From Serratia rhizosphaerae (GTDB lineage Bacteria; Pseudomonadota; Gammaproteobacteria; Enterobacterales; Enterobacteriaceae), in assembly GCF_009817885.1 (NCBI RefSeq), contig NZ_CP041764.1, positions 1 to 64,000 of the forward strand: a DNA stretch of 64,000 bases. The letters run 5' to 3'. Shown one piece after another: positions 46,507 through 55,995 of this stretch. The translations under genes and the position numbers were made by a program. How positions within the stretch are numbered: the first letter of the stretch is position 1; each line of letters begins with the position of its first letter. Under the pieces are notes generated by a model. That model had not been told where the DNA came from. It worked only from the letters and a program-made list of their open reading frames with translations, and searched no databases.

Positions 46507-48744
46507 TCAAAAAATTACGCACCAGTTGTGCAGCTTGCGCAGCACTCCTGCGCCATCTGTGTAGCTTTCGCCCGGCAGCTCACCCTCACTATCGCGCAGG
46601 TTACCTCGCGGCCCCGTTGTTCTGCCGTTAGTCAGTGGATCGCCGGCCTTACCCCAGCCATACGTCACGATTTCACTGTCGAGCAATGGTCGCGAAGTTG
46701 TGATCCGCACGCGGTCATGACCGGCAATATCGACAGCGGCAATAATGTCGATGACATCGAGCGAACCCTTATCCCGGATGTAGAAGCCCATGTTTTCCGC
46801 CGGCGCCACCCAGTCCGTGTCGAAAACCAGCGGCGGAGCAGGCACGTTGAAATAGAGCATGGTGAAGATGCCCTGCCTTATCTCATCAATCACGTCCAGG
46901 CGATGCATGCGCGTCACGCCCTCCAGCATGTCCCGCCGCTTTTTGTAAATCATGCGGCCCGTATACTGGGAGAACATGTAGTACGTCTCTGGCATACCGT
47001 GGATGTGGTCAGATGCGTAGTAATCACCGATGTAGCCGGGGTACGCGATTTCCGTTTTACCCAGCATTGCGGCATCGCGCAGTGCCAGCGCAATCAGTGG
47101 ATCGCGACGTCGGTACGCCCGGTGCGTGCTGAGCTGGTAGCTGATAAAAATGGGGTCAAAAAGTTGGCCGGTAATCGCTTTTTTGTCTGCCAACGAATCG
47201 GCGATGTACTGCAGGTAAATAGCGAGATAGTCAGCACGTGATGTTTGATCACGGTAATCTGATTCGCCCTGCATCCACACAACAGCCAGTTCAGCAAACG
47301 TTCTTCCCTCTTCCGCTGCCAGGCGTAGACTGTTGGTAACGTGGGCGATCATGCGGCTATAGGCTGCTGAACCTTTAATCAGGTTCGTGATCGGCTGGCC
47401 GCCAGTACCAGGGGCAGAGCCGATATAGGCGCTGGGCTGCAGGTAGAACGGCAACCCCGTTTCGGACTGGATCATTTCCACCAGCTTATGTGTCGCGCCG
47501 GTAACAGGGGTTTCCGCCGCCGGCCAAGTTCCCTCCGCAGGCTGGTAGCGTTTTTCTACGAGTGGCACAAGCGTGTCTGTATCAGTCATGCCGCTGTTGT
47601 TATTTGTGCTGAAACCCCGGTTACCGTAACGCTGCTCTATGCTCACAGGCTGAGGATTGTCATTAGGGTTTGCCGCCCCCAGGGAAAGAGACTGCCCTTC
47701 ACTGCGAACCCCCATATAGTCATACGGACGGAATGGGATTACAGGTGGTTCAGGCTCCTGCGATGAGCCGCCAATTGTTGGGATGTCTAAATCAGTCTCA
47801 TAGCTCGGATCGGCAGCGTAGGGAACATAGTTTTTATCGACAAATACGACGCCGGGCGGCCCCGATATTTCTACAATTTCAACACGCCCAATAATGGCAC
47901 CGCCCATTTTTGAGCCGCCGATATAGGGAACGTTGTTTTTATCTGTTTGCGCCCAATCGTACTCAGGGTGATTGGGGATACTTTTAAACTGCGTACCAGT
48001 AATATTTACGTCGCCATTTTCTGTATAATTCAGAGGCGACGCTCCTTTTGCGTCAAAAAAACCACCGCCTATTAATGCCCCTTCAGTGTCATAAACATTT
48101 TTCTCAACACCGTACCCCTGCGTGCGTTTATCTATCCCGTCACTTCGTGCTAGGGATTTATTTGCTGCGTCAATTGCTCGTTCAACAGCTGCAGCGCCAA
48201 CCAGCTGCGACACCTGCACAGCTTTCCCGCTGTCGTTCAAATAATAATAAAACGCAACGTTGTCGCCAGTGCCGCCAGGGACACGGAAATACTGTCCCGG
48301 AGTTGTTCCTACGAGGCCATCAGCAACAGTTTTAAATGTATATTCGTTGTCGCCCACTGCTTCGGCGCGCTGGGCAGCAGCTTCCGCTCTGTCCGCATCT
48401 GCTTTCGCTGAGTCACGCATTTCGTTAACTGTTGCAATGATTGCTGGTGTCAACTCACTTTCACCTGGCGCAGTGAGAAAATCATTCAACGTTCCCGGCT
48501 TAGAGTCAGCATAAACAGTTATCTGCCCTACTTTCTCAAATGGCCTACCGTATGCCTCAATCATTACGTTGTGCGTGCCAACTTCCACCGATAACGAATA
48601 GCTGCCATCCTCTCCGGTCGTCGAACTCGATGGCGCCAGCTTTACTACCGTTGATGATGTTATGACAGCCGTCAGCATGATCGTTACACCGGGGCGCGGC
48701 TCGCCATTCGGGCCAATAAGTTTACCGCTAATAGTTACAGCCAT
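46507..48744 (-). CDS. Tail fibre/spike with SGNH carbohydrate esterase domain
   Basis: A 745-residue protein in three parts. Residues 1-90 (SGKLIGPNGEPRPGVTIML, then EVGTHNVMIEAYGR) are the prophage tail-fibre N-terminal domain that docks on the tail. Residues about 115-210 include a short Ala/Glu coiled coil (SAKADADRAEAAAQRAEAV). Residues about 345-600 are an SGNH/sialate O-acetylesterase-like hydrolase with SEGQSLS near 350 (nucleophile Ser), VVWMQGESDYR near 490 and SDHIHGMPETY near 578 (Asp and His). It probably removes O-acetyl groups from the host O-antigen or capsule during adsorption. The last gene but one of the late operon. Confidence 0.8.
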   Translation of the reverse strand: MAVTISGKLIGPNGEPRPGVTIMLTAVITSSTVVKLAPSSSTTGEDGSYSLSVEVGTHNVMIEAYGRPFEKVGQITVYADSKPGTLNDFLTAPGESELTPAIIATVNEMRDSAKADADRAEAAAQRAEAVGDNEYTFKTVADGLVGTTPGQYFRVPGGTGDNVAFYYYLNDSGKAVQVSQLVGAAAVERAIDAANKSLARSDGIDKRTQGYGVEKNVYDTEGALIGGGFFDAKGASPLNYTENGDVNITGTQFKSIPNHPEYDWAQTDKNNVPYIGGSKMGGAIIGRVEIVEISGPPGVVFVDKNYVPYAADPSYETDLDIPTIGGSSQEPEPPVIPFRPYDYMGVRSEGQSLSLGAANPNDNPQPVSIEQRYGNRGFSTNNNSGMTDTDTLVPLVEKRYQPAEGTWPAAETPVTGATHKLVEMIQSETGLPFYLQPSAYIGSAPGTGGQPITNLIKGSAAYSRMIAHVTNSLRLAAEEGRTFAELAVVWMQGESDYRDQTSRADYLAIYLQYIADSLADKKAITGQLFDPIFISYQLSTHRAYRRRDPLIALALRDAAMLGKTEIAYPGYIGDYYASDHIHGMPETYYMFSQYTGRMIYKKRRDMLEGVTRMHRLDVIDEIRQGIFTMLYFNVPAPPLVFDTDWVAPAENMGFYIRDKGSLDVIDIIAAVDIAGHDRVRITTSRPLLDSEIVTYGWGKAGDPLTNGRTTGPRGNLRDSEGELPGESYTDGAGVLRKLHNWCVIF

Positions 48745-48759
48745 ATTTTCTCCAGGCGT

Positions 48760-48782
48760 AAAAAAACCCGCCGGGGCGGGTT
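48760..48782 (-). terminator. Terminator-like hairpin inside the late operon
   Basis: On the minus strand AACCCGCC-CC-GGCGGGTT is followed by further T residues. It lies between the upstream fibre gene (stop at 48787) and the esterase spike. Confidence 0.85.
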
Positions 48783-48786
48783 AATG

Positions 48787-49992
48787 TTATTTGTCTTTGC
48801 TGTCTGGCATTTGAAGCCGTAAATCAATCCAGCGCCCGGATGGGATATCCATCGGTTCACCGGCTACGACCATTGCGCTATCGATGTCAAAACGACGTTT
48901 GCTAACAGTGACAATGATCGCCCCGTCATCTTCACTGCTGACAGCAACAAAACAGAGTCGGTTGCCGTTAACATCCTGCGGAACTTCAATAGACCAGCCT
49001 TCTTGCGCCAGCCCCTTTGAGCCGGTCACACGATAAACCCCTGTAGATACCCGCGCAGCCAATACTCCTTTAGCCTCGCCATTTACCGCTGCACAGCCAG
49101 ACAACTCGAAGCCTTCAAGGAAATCAGGATCCATATCCTCTGGGTTATTTGAAACTCTCGCAATTGGTGAGGCTTTTTTTACAAAACCGTTCGCGTCAAC
49201 AGTAGTGTTGCTATTGTCAAGCATTGTCCTGAACGTATTAATTCCATTTCCGGAACCACCAGCGACGATAACGGGGTCGGTGGTATTTATTGGTATATTT
49301 AAAAGCCCATAGGTGTCGTTTGTCTTAACCCAGACAATAGGTGAATACGTATTCAGCCCCCAGCTTGATGATCCGCCCATGTCGGTGTTATTTCGCATGG
49401 CCGCCAGACCATACTTCACCGCAAAGGCCCTGAATTGTCCTATTGTTGTGTAATCCGTCTGAATCCGCCCTGAGTCATTATCATGACCGAGACCGAAATC
49501 ACCCGGGTGTATAACATTGTCGTCGTCAGCCTTCGTATTCACTTTAGCTGCCAAATCATCAACGGATTTCTTATCGGCTTTGCTATCCACGCTGTTGATG
49601 ATTTTTTTCGCCGACGGGCCGGTAGATTGGCTGTTGTCAGGTAACGTGATCGTTACATCGCCATCAGCTGTGAAAAACTGTTGCCAGTTCTGTTTATCGT
49701 AATTCAACCCGCGCAGTGCCTTTGCAGCCTCTGCTGCGAGTTGGGCGGTGATTGCGTTCATCGCATCACGCGGCACAGCTGACCACGCGGCGCCAGCCTG
49801 TGTTGGCCCGTCATACGCTTTCAGCAACATCACTTTTGTGTCGCTGTCTACTGTTTCCACTGCAAGTGTATACGTGACGCCACCGACAACCGACACAATG
49901 AAATCACCGGGTTTCAAGTCTTTCGTGAAAGTGGTGCCTGATCCAGTAACCGTTAGCCAGTTATTGGTCAGCGTGATAGTGCCTACTGACAT
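48787..49992 (-). CDS. Prophage tail fibre protein
   Basis: A 401-residue protein. Residues 1-80 (MSVGTITLTNNWLTVTGSG, then LKPGDFIVSVVGGVTYTLAV) form a beta-rich N-terminal domain found on many lambdoid fibres, followed by a helical segment (AITAQLAAEAAKALRGLNYD), a SVDSKADKKSVDDL repeat-like shaft and a C-terminal receptor part. The ATG at 49992 has AGGAG 6 nt upstream; a longer reading is rejected. It lies just after the 320-residue protein in the transcript. Confidence 0.75.
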   Translation of the reverse strand: MSVGTITLTNNWLTVTGSGTTFTKDLKPGDFIVSVVGGVTYTLAVETVDSDTKVMLLKAYDGPTQAGAAWSAVPRDAMNAITAQLAAEAAKALRGLNYDKQNWQQFFTADGDVTITLPDNSQSTGPSAKKIINSVDSKADKKSVDDLAAKVNTKADDDNVIHPGDFGLGHDNDSGRIQTDYTTIGQFRAFAVKYGLAAMRNNTDMGGSSSWGLNTYSPIVWVKTNDTYGLLNIPINTTDPVIVAGGSGNGINTFRTMLDNSNTTVDANGFVKKASPIARVSNNPEDMDPDFLEGFELSGCAAVNGEAKGVLAARVSTGVYRVTGSKGLAQEGWSIEVPQDVNGNRLCFVAVSSEDDGAIIVTVSKRRFDIDSAMVVAGEPMDIPSGRWIDLRLQMPDSKDK

Positions 49993-50015
49993 AGTCACTC
50001 CTGATTTTTGGTAAT

Positions 50016-50040
50016 AAAAACCCGACTTATTAGCCGGGTT
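50016..50040 (-). terminator. Terminator-like hairpin inside the late operon
   Basis: On the minus strand AACCCG and CGGGTT pair around an inner CT/AG pair with one mismatch, followed by TTT and A/T-rich sequence. It overlaps the stop of the upstream gene. Confidence 0.65.
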
Positions 50041-51001
50041 AGAAATATCTATCAGAGTCAAGAACAAGCATGCTGGTATTAAACAGTATCCTTCGCATGT
50101 TAATTACCGAAGTGTTCCCTGATTGGTAAACGGATGAGAATTTACCGAAGATGTCACCTGTTGCATTCATTCCTACCCCGACATTATAAATCGTCCCATA
50201 ATTCCCCCAGTTACGGCCATCAATACCAAATTGAAAGACGGGAACCATGGGGCGAGCAATATCCGCATTGAATGAACCATCACCGTTAAAATTGCGAATG
50301 CTCTGGTAAATGAGCGGTGTATATCCTGTCGTGAATGTCAACTCCCCGGCTGTATTGTAAACCTCTATCCCGTAATCCTGCCTGGTCAAACTGGGGACGT
50401 TACTCGCAACCACAATGCGCATCGGCATGCTAATGCCGTCCTGTGTTGCTTCTCGGCCGATTTCTCGCCAGCCTTCGATATGATCGCCATTGCGGATAAG
50501 CCCAACGTCATCACCGCCGGACCAGCTGGCAAAGATAACCGCACTGTCTCGACCTTCCACATTATCAGGGATCCTCCAGTTTCCTGTGAATGTGATCTCT
50601 TCCATGTGGGTAATATAGGAAAGTTGCTTTGCGCCAATCGTGGTGAGCTGAGTAGAGTCCTGAAGCAAGATGCCATAATCACTGGCAATGGTGGCGCCGG
50701 TTATTTCGTAAATAGTCACGTCAAACCCGCCGCTGCTGGGCCACCTGTCATGATAAAAACGCACCCCTTTTCCTTCCTGAGCCCACCCGTTGCAGCCCAG
50801 ATTAGAAAATGGATAGTAAACATGAACAGGCATTACCCCCACAGAACTACCGTCTGATATGTCGAGGGGGACATACGTCTCTGTTGCCCCGCCTGCTACT
50901 CGCACCTCCCCATTAAACACAATGCGGGCCATTCTCAGGCCCGCAGAGATATCCATCATTTTTCCACGCTGATTGCGAACAGAGATACCATATTCAGCCA
51001 T
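50039..51001 (-). CDS. Prophage protein downstream of J, unknown function
   Basis: A 320-residue protein beginning MAEYGISVRNQRGKMMDISA and beta-rich throughout (GATETYVPLDI, FDVTIYEITG, YGIEVYNTAGELTF). Proteins of this type commonly follow the J gene in lambdoid prophages, and a tail-tip or fibre-linked role is likely; the function is not established. Its start overlaps the J stop by one base (TAATG). Confidence 0.65.
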   Translation of the reverse strand: MAEYGISVRNQRGKMMDISAGLRMARIVFNGEVRVAGGATETYVPLDISDGSSVGVMPVHVYYPFSNLGCNGWAQEGKGVRFYHDRWPSSGGFDVTIYEITGATIASDYGILLQDSTQLTTIGAKQLSYITHMEEITFTGNWRIPDNVEGRDSAVIFASWSGGDDVGLIRNGDHIEGWREIGREATQDGISMPMRIVVASNVPSLTRQDYGIEVYNTAGELTFTTGYTPLIYQSIRNFNGDGSFNADIARPMVPVFQFGIDGRNWGNYGTIYNVGVGMNATGDIFGKFSSVYQSGNTSVINMRRILFNTSMLVLDSDRYF

Positions 51002-54000
51002 TATCGAAGCTTCCCGATCCTAACCATCAGCTGATTATTGCCATCAGTAATATCGATGCGCTGGTTACTTTGGCGCATCGAACCCTGCCCCGGCGTTGTG
51101 CCGTTAATTTCAACGGTGCCGGTGCGAAAACCAATGCGCATCCCTGTAGCGCCAGGGGCGTAATCATCCGACTGGAGATAATCGCCAATTTTCCCGCTGG
51201 TAATTGAGGCATTTTTTATTTTCGCCTCAGTGATCGACGCGTTCTGAATAAAGGCATCGCTAATGAACACCTGCCCGTCAACTACAGCGAATGGCGAATA
51301 CTGCGTATCACCACTGCCGCTCATTAGCACGAACTGATTGGCATTAAAGCCAATGCGCGTCACGACAGGCTTGCCAGCTTCGGCAAGTACAGCGATCGAC
51401 ATGCCAGCACTGTAAAAAACGCCGTTTATTCGGACGCCAGCTTTCAACGTGTGGATTGCCGTTGCGCCGTCGGCGTCCACAGTGGCCGTCAACTTATCTT
51501 CCAACACGGCTGTCATATCGCCGATCTGCGCCTGAACCTGCGTTGACAGCTCTGCCAGCGCTTTATCAACCTGCGCAATTGTCGTTTTCACAACGAGAAT
51601 ATCGGCCCGTACCTCGCCGTATTGCGACCACTGGTGCTCCACCGTCGCATTGTTAGCTAGCGCATTTTGGATGATGGCATCAATATTCGTGTTAATGTCG
51701 CCGGTCAGCCGTTCGCCGTCTTTATCCGTCAAAAAACCGTCGCCGATACCTTCCAAATAATCACCGGCATCTGCGTTTGATAGTCCTCTAATCCAGCCTG
51801 TCCAATCCCCCTGATTCCCCGTACGGTCAATGAGCCGCGCCCGATACCAAAATTCCTGACCGGCTTTCAACCCCATCTGCTCGTATGAGCGCTGCGGATA
51901 CGGCACGTCAGCAAGCAGCAGCGCGCGTTCGCCGGCAGCGTTATCTGCATACTCGATTTCCGTTTTCAGCGTGTCCTCTGCACCCGACGGGAATCCCCAC
52001 GCCAAGTGGATACCCCACAACAGCGGCGTGGCCGCGAACCCGACCGGCATCGGCGGCTTGCCTTCTTTCCCTTTCAGATAGGTTTCCATCGACGTCGCCC
52101 AGACAGACGACACGTCGCTCGCGTTTATCGCGCGCACGCGCACCAGGTAACGCCCGGCGTAGACGCCCGGCACTTCAAACCCTAGCGTTGACGTTCGCGG
52201 CATCGATACCCAGTTGCCGTTGTCTTTTCTCCACTCTGCCTCATACGCTACAGCGTTATCCACGGCATCCCACGCCGCGCGCATCGTCGTGACTGCGATC
52301 CCCTGGCTAACCGACGAATAGCTATCAATGACGATGTTTTTCGGCGGCGCCTGCACGCCGGGCGGAATGACGCTGATCGGCCGCTCATCCAGCCGCGCGC
52401 CGGTATCAATGGCGTCATATTTCCCCGGCTCATGCCAAACTGCGGTGATCGTGAACGTGCCATTATCATTATCTGAAACGTTAGATACTCGATACTGCTG
52501 AACAGTGAGATCGCCCGCATCAATAGACCACACTGCCTCTGCCTCCAGAGGCTCGCTGTATGATGTAGAAACAGTGACAATATGCTCATTCACGGCCATC
52601 ACTGTGCGCGCCTGCGACCTGCCAGACGGCAGATTCACCTGCAGCCTGTCGCCAACTTTTACATCTGCAACACGATCAAGCGTGATATTGCGGCCGTCTA
52701 CCGATGAAATGCGCCCTCCCATGACCCGCCCAGACAGCATCTGATCAGCAACACCGATAATGTGGCCAGGCAAAGCAATAAAGCCATCAAGTCCCGTGGA
52801 AAACGACACGCTGCGGTCATTGCTGTTCGTCAGCAGCGCCCAGCGGCCGCGCCGGTTCGCTTCCGTCTGCCTGGTGCAACCGATCGCTGAAATTTCTGTC
52901 TGGTTGATGCCATACCGGCGCACCAGCGCATTTTCCGCGACCGCTTCGACTTCATCCTGATAGTGATTGTTTGGGTTTGACCAACTCACCATCGCCGTGG
53001 TGTAGCGGTTGCGCTGGCTGCCGCCCTGATAGTGGAATTTGCCGTCAATGACGTTTGCACGGGTGTAGACGTAGTCGATGTCGCGCGGCATGTCAGCCAG
53101 CGCGCAGGCCTGATTGTTAGCCCAGTACGTCATACCCCGGAAAATTGACGCTATATCACGCAACACGGTGAACGCTTCATTCTGCGACTGGATGTAGACG
53201 TCACAGAGGAACCGCGGCTCTTTCCCGTCGCCGCCCCGGCCGTCCGGCACCAGTTGATCGCAATACTGGGCGATGCGGTACAGCTCCACTTCGTCAACTT
53301 GCGTCGCGTCGAGGCGGTCACCGAGGCCAAGCCGCTTATCCAGCAAAATGTCGTAGAACACCCAGGCAGGGTTGTTCGAGTATGCCCACTTAAACGAGCC
53401 GTCCCAGACGCCGCTGTAGGTGCGGGTCGCAGGGTCATAGTTCGTCGGAACCCGGATTATCCGCCCGTTTGGCTTGCAGCTGATACGAGGAATTTGTTGG
53501 AACTGCTTTGCGTCGTAAGAGACAAACAGCAGCGCAGTGTTCGGGTAGCGCAGTTTTGCGTCGATCACTTCCGTGATCGCCTCGATGTTCATGCGATCGA
53601 CGATGTTTGTTGACGTCGAATCAGGCGTTAGGCGCCGTATGCGTATCTGCCAGCCGGTCGTGGATTTCGGTAAATCAACTCGGTGGCTGCGCTCATACAG
53701 CGTCGTGGTCTTGTCGTCAACCGCGCCGTTGAGAACCGTCTCATATGCTCCGCCGTCGGTCGAAAGGTCAATCGCATACTCAACCCGCGTACCAACGCGA
53801 TCGCCGTTATCCTGCTGGCGCAGCAGCGTCGGCCAGCCGACACGCAGACGAACGGCAGACAGCTGCGTGTTGCTGATTGACCGCACCCACGGTTGAGAGG
53901 ATTTCAGCTCTGTTTCAATTCTGATTTCGTTCTCGGCGCCGGGTATGCCCTGGATATAACCCTGCGACTGCGTTCCCGGGCGAAATTCCCACTGCACGCC

Positions 54001-54216
54001 GGGGAAGTTCGATGTACCGTCTGGAGCCTGCAGCGGCGTACCATCGAGAAAAATATTCGTGCCATCCAGACCGCCGGCGAATTCCCCTTCGCCAAGCGCC
54101 AGCAGGATTTTGGCGCGCGCAATGGACTGGATACTGTCGGGCGACTCGGTCGGCGTGTGGCCGCCACCGCCACCACCTTTCCGCCCCTGAATGATGTTTT
54201 CCATGATTTCGCCCAT
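51001..54216 (-). CDS. J: Tail tip / host specificity protein J
   Basis: A 1071-residue central tail-tip protein, close to lambda gpJ (1132). The N-terminus RKGGGGGGHTPTESPDSIQS, then IARAKILLALGEGEFAG, is J-like. The middle contains SIFRGMTYWANNQACALADMP (in part) and VSWSNPNNHYQDEVE. Fibronectin-III repeats lie near residues 640-810, and the C-terminal part has VEHQWSQYGEVRADI and ITEAKIKNASITSGKIGDYLQS, read in parts. It decides adsorption specificity. The ATG at 54204 is an alternative start, since a terminator-like hairpin immediately precedes the first ATG. Confidence 0.92.
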   Translation of the reverse strand: MGEIMENIIQGRKGGGGGGHTPTESPDSIQSIARAKILLALGEGEFAGGLDGTNIFLDGTPLQAPDGTSNFPGVQWEFRPGTQSQGYIQGIPGAENEIRIETELKSSQPWVRSISNTQLSAVRLRVGWPTLLRQQDNGDRVGTRVEYAIDLSTDGGAYETVLNGAVDDKTTTLYERSHRVDLPKSTTGWQIRIRRLTPDSTSTNIVDRMNIEAITEVIDAKLRYPNTALLFVSYDAKQFQQIPRISCKPNGRIIRVPTNYDPATRTYSGVWDGSFKWAYSNNPAWVFYDILLDKRLGLGDRLDATQVDEVELYRIAQYCDQLVPDGRGGDGKEPRFLCDVYIQSQNEAFTVLRDIASIFRGMTYWANNQACALADMPRDIDYVYTRANVIDGKFHYQGGSQRNRYTTAMVSWSNPNNHYQDEVEAVAENALVRRYGINQTEISAIGCTRQTEANRRGRWALLTNSNDRSVSFSTGLDGFIALPGHIIGVADQMLSGRVMGGRISSVDGRNITLDRVADVKVGDRLQVNLPSGRSQARTVMAVNEHIVTVSTSYSEPLEAEAVWSIDAGDLTVQQYRVSNVSDNDNGTFTITAVWHEPGKYDAIDTGARLDERPISVIPPGVQAPPKNIVIDSYSSVSQGIAVTTMRAAWDAVDNAVAYEAEWRKDNGNWVSMPRTSTLGFEVPGVYAGRYLVRVRAINASDVSSVWATSMETYLKGKEGKPPMPVGFAATPLLWGIHLAWGFPSGAEDTLKTEIEYADNAAGERALLLADVPYPQRSYEQMGLKAGQEFWYRARLIDRTGNQGDWTGWIRGLSNADAGDYLEGIGDGFLTDKDGERLTGDINTNIDAIIQNALANNATVEHQWSQYGEVRADILVVKTTIAQVDKALAELSTQVQAQIGDMTAVLEDKLTATVDADGATAIHTLKAGVRINGVFYSAGMSIAVLAEAGKPVVTRIGFNANQFVLMSGSGDTQYSPFAVVDGQVFISDAFIQNASITEAKIKNASITSGKIGDYLQSDDYAPGATGMRIGFRTGTVEINGTTPGQGSMRQSNQRIDITDGNNQLMVRIGKLR

Positions 54217-54239
54217 AAAAAAAGCCCGCCGAAGCGAGC
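54217..54239 (-). terminator. Terminator-like hairpin before J
   Basis: On the minus strand GCTCGC-TTCG-GCGGGC is followed by seven T residues that run straight into the J start codon. The UUCG tetraloop gives a stable hairpin. Confidence 0.8.
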
Positions 54240-54258
54240 CTGTTAAACACTGAAAAAA

Positions 54259-54867
54259 TTACTGCTGGTCTTCGGCGTAGATGCCGGCAGAGATAATCGC
54301 GCCGCCGATCTCCCGGCTGCCGTACAAGACACCAACGGGATTACCTTGCGCGGTGGAGTTGACCGGGCCGCCGAATGCATAGCTGGGTTTATTATCGGCG
54401 TCCTGGCTGATGGACAGACCGCTAGGCTGCGGTGAAAGCATCTGGACGACGCCGCCGATAGCCAAAGAGGCACCAGTCATCGCCAATCCAGTAGAGAGCG
54501 TGCCCCACGCTGCCATTGATGTGCCACCAGTCCAGAAGGCAGCGACAATTAGCGCAGCACCTAAAATAGTTTGGAATAAACCGCCCCTTTTACTCCCGAT
54601 CACTATAGGCATGATGCGGATAGTCTCGGTTCCTTTGGTCATTCCCAAGTCATTTTCGCCGATATTTTTATCACCAACGAAAACGGCAAAAGTCAGTCCT
54701 CGTTGCTGGGCTTCATTCATAAACCGTTCAAACCCCGGGATCATGCTCTTTAATGCCCGTATTGCGTGGGGAACATCGCGCGCACGATACTTGAATTCAT
54801 GGACAAATTTTTTCCCTAATACCCCGCCAAGGCAGATTGTTCGCACAGGTTGCTCGTTCAGTTCCAT
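54259..54867 (-). CDS. I: Tail assembly protein I
   Basis: A 202-residue protein like lambda gpI. It starts MELNEQPVRTICLGGVLGKK and has the HEFKYRARDVPHAIRALKSMIPGF region (read as HEFKYRARDVPH and AIRALKSMIPGF), an EDLGMTKGTETIRIMPIV-like strand (NDLGMTKGTETIRIMPIV), a central hydrophobic Gly/Ala stretch and the C-terminal SYAFGGPVNSTAQGNPVGVL typical of gpI. gpI joins K, L and J in building the tail tip and is absent from the virion in lambda. It follows an inserted lipoprotein gene. Confidence 0.88.
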   Translation of the reverse strand: MELNEQPVRTICLGGVLGKKFVHEFKYRARDVPHAIRALKSMIPGFERFMNEAQQRGLTFAVFVGDKNIGENDLGMTKGTETIRIMPIVIGSKRGGLFQTILGAALIVAAFWTGGTSMAAWGTLSTGLAMTGASLAIGGVVQMLSPQPSGLSISQDADNKPSYAFGGPVNSTAQGNPVGVLYGSREIGGAIISAGIYAEDQQ

Positions 54868-54879
54868 ATTTCACCCAAT

Positions 54880-54905
54880 AAAAAACCCGGCAGTTACGCC
54901 GGGTT
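54880..54905 (-). terminator. Terminator-like hairpin between lipoprotein gene and I
   Basis: On the minus strand AACCCGGC-GTAACT-GCCGGGTT is followed by more T residues, 20 nt after the lipoprotein stop. Confidence 0.88.
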
Positions 54906-54925
54906 TGTTGTTGATTAAATCTACG

Positions 54926-55225
54926 TCAGCATTTAGTCTCAGCCTGCAGCGTCCTGATAAACGTATTGGAATACTCAGAATCTACAACTTTGCATCCTGA
55001 AACCTGTTCTATTGCGGATATCTGAGCCTTTTTTAACGCTATTGCATCAAAACCTACGCTTTCTCCGCCAAAAGCCTCATATCTGTTATTACCGGTTGTT
55101 ATTACGTGGATTTCATAATTGCCAATAGTTACATCCTTGCGGCTCGGATCTGTCATCTTTCCGGTATATGTCGAAGAGCATCCAGCCAACACCAACGCAG
55201 CCAGGGGGAGGATTAATTTTTTCAT
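54926..55225 (-). CDS. Prophage lipoprotein inserted in the tail operon
   Basis: A 99-residue lipoprotein. The signal MKKLILPLAALVLAGC ends in the lipobox LAGC. The mature part (SSTYTGKMTDPSRKDVTIGN, then GFDAIALKKAQISAIEQVSG and KVVDSEYSNTF) is hydrophilic with two further Cys. AAGGAAGTGCCG precedes the ATG. It lies between K and I, where lambda has no gene, is AT-richer than its neighbours and is followed by its own terminator, the profile of a moron gene. Superinfection exclusion or another lysogenic effect is possible, without direct evidence. Confidence 0.8.
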   Translation of the reverse strand: MKKLILPLAALVLAGCSSTYTGKMTDPSRKDVTIGNYEIHVITTGNNRYEAFGGESVGFDAIALKKAQISAIEQVSGCKVVDSEYSNTFIRTLQAETKC

Positions 55226-55280
55226 CGGCACTTCCTTCGCTATTTTCAAGTATCGTAGCAGACGGACGCACCGATAAAAA

Positions 55281-55994
55281 CTATCCCATTAACTCTACAC
55301 GCCTGACTATTTTCACCGTGCGATCCCGGAAATATCCGCCGTAGGGCACGCGCTGGCTCAGTTGTCCGTAGAGGTGGTGCAGCAGCATGTTTCCATCCAG
55401 CAGGATCCCCGCGTGGTTCGGCACCGGCGCCGACACCTGCATGATCACCATATCGCCCACCTGCGGTGGCCCGTCGAACTCCCGAAAGCCGCAGCCGTGC
55501 CAGTTCTCCATGTAGAGATCTTCGCCCTGTTCCCACCAGTGCCGCTCTACGCTGTAATTGTGGAGTATTAGCCCGTGCTCCTGCCGGTAGTAATCCATAA
55601 TCAGCGACCAGCAATCTGCATGCCCCAGCACGAACTGGCGCCCTACCAGCGGCCGATCGCCGCGCGGGTAAATCGTTCTAATGTCGCCCTCCGGCCAAGA
55701 TGCAATCACGAACGGCAGCTCGTTCACATCGCACTGCAGCTGGTCAAGCTCGCTCGGCTGCGTTGTCGCGCCGTCGCCGGGGTGGCTATGCACAATGGCG
55801 ACCACTTCACCCCAGTCTTCCGCCGCGGCGTAGCCGGCCGGATCCAGTTCGAAATGCTCCACCGGCTCTGCCGATAAATTTGCACAGGGAAAATATCGCT
55901 CAACACGACCGCACTGCGCCAGCACGCCGCAGCACTCGTTCGGGAATTCGCGCTGCGCATGCGCCAGGATGGCATCAATCGTTTTTTGTCGCAT
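55281..55994 (-). CDS. K: Tail protein K, JAMM peptidase plus NlpC/P60 domain
   Basis: A 237-residue tail-tip protein like lambda gpK. The N-terminal Mov34/JAMM domain has FPNECCGVLA near residue 17 and the metal motif HSHPGDGATTQPSELD (about residues 70-85). The C-terminal NlpC/P60 domain has the catalytic Cys in HADCWSLIMDYY near residue 127 and His in NHAGILLDG near 193. It may cut peptidoglycan or process tail proteins. GGAGGTAGC precedes the ATG; longer readings lie within gene L. Confidence 0.92.
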   Translation of the reverse strand: MRQKTIDAILAHAQREFPNECCGVLAQCGRVERYFPCANLSAEPVEHFELDPAGYAAAEDWGEVVAIVHSHPGDGATTQPSELDQLQCDVNELPFVIASWPEGDIRTIYPRGDRPLVGRQFVLGHADCWSLIMDYYRQEHGLILHNYSVERHWWEQGEDLYMENWHGCGFREFDGPPQVGDMVIMQVSAPVPNHAGILLDGNMLLHHLYGQLSQRVPYGGYFRDRTVKIVRRVELMG

Positions 55995-55995
55995 G

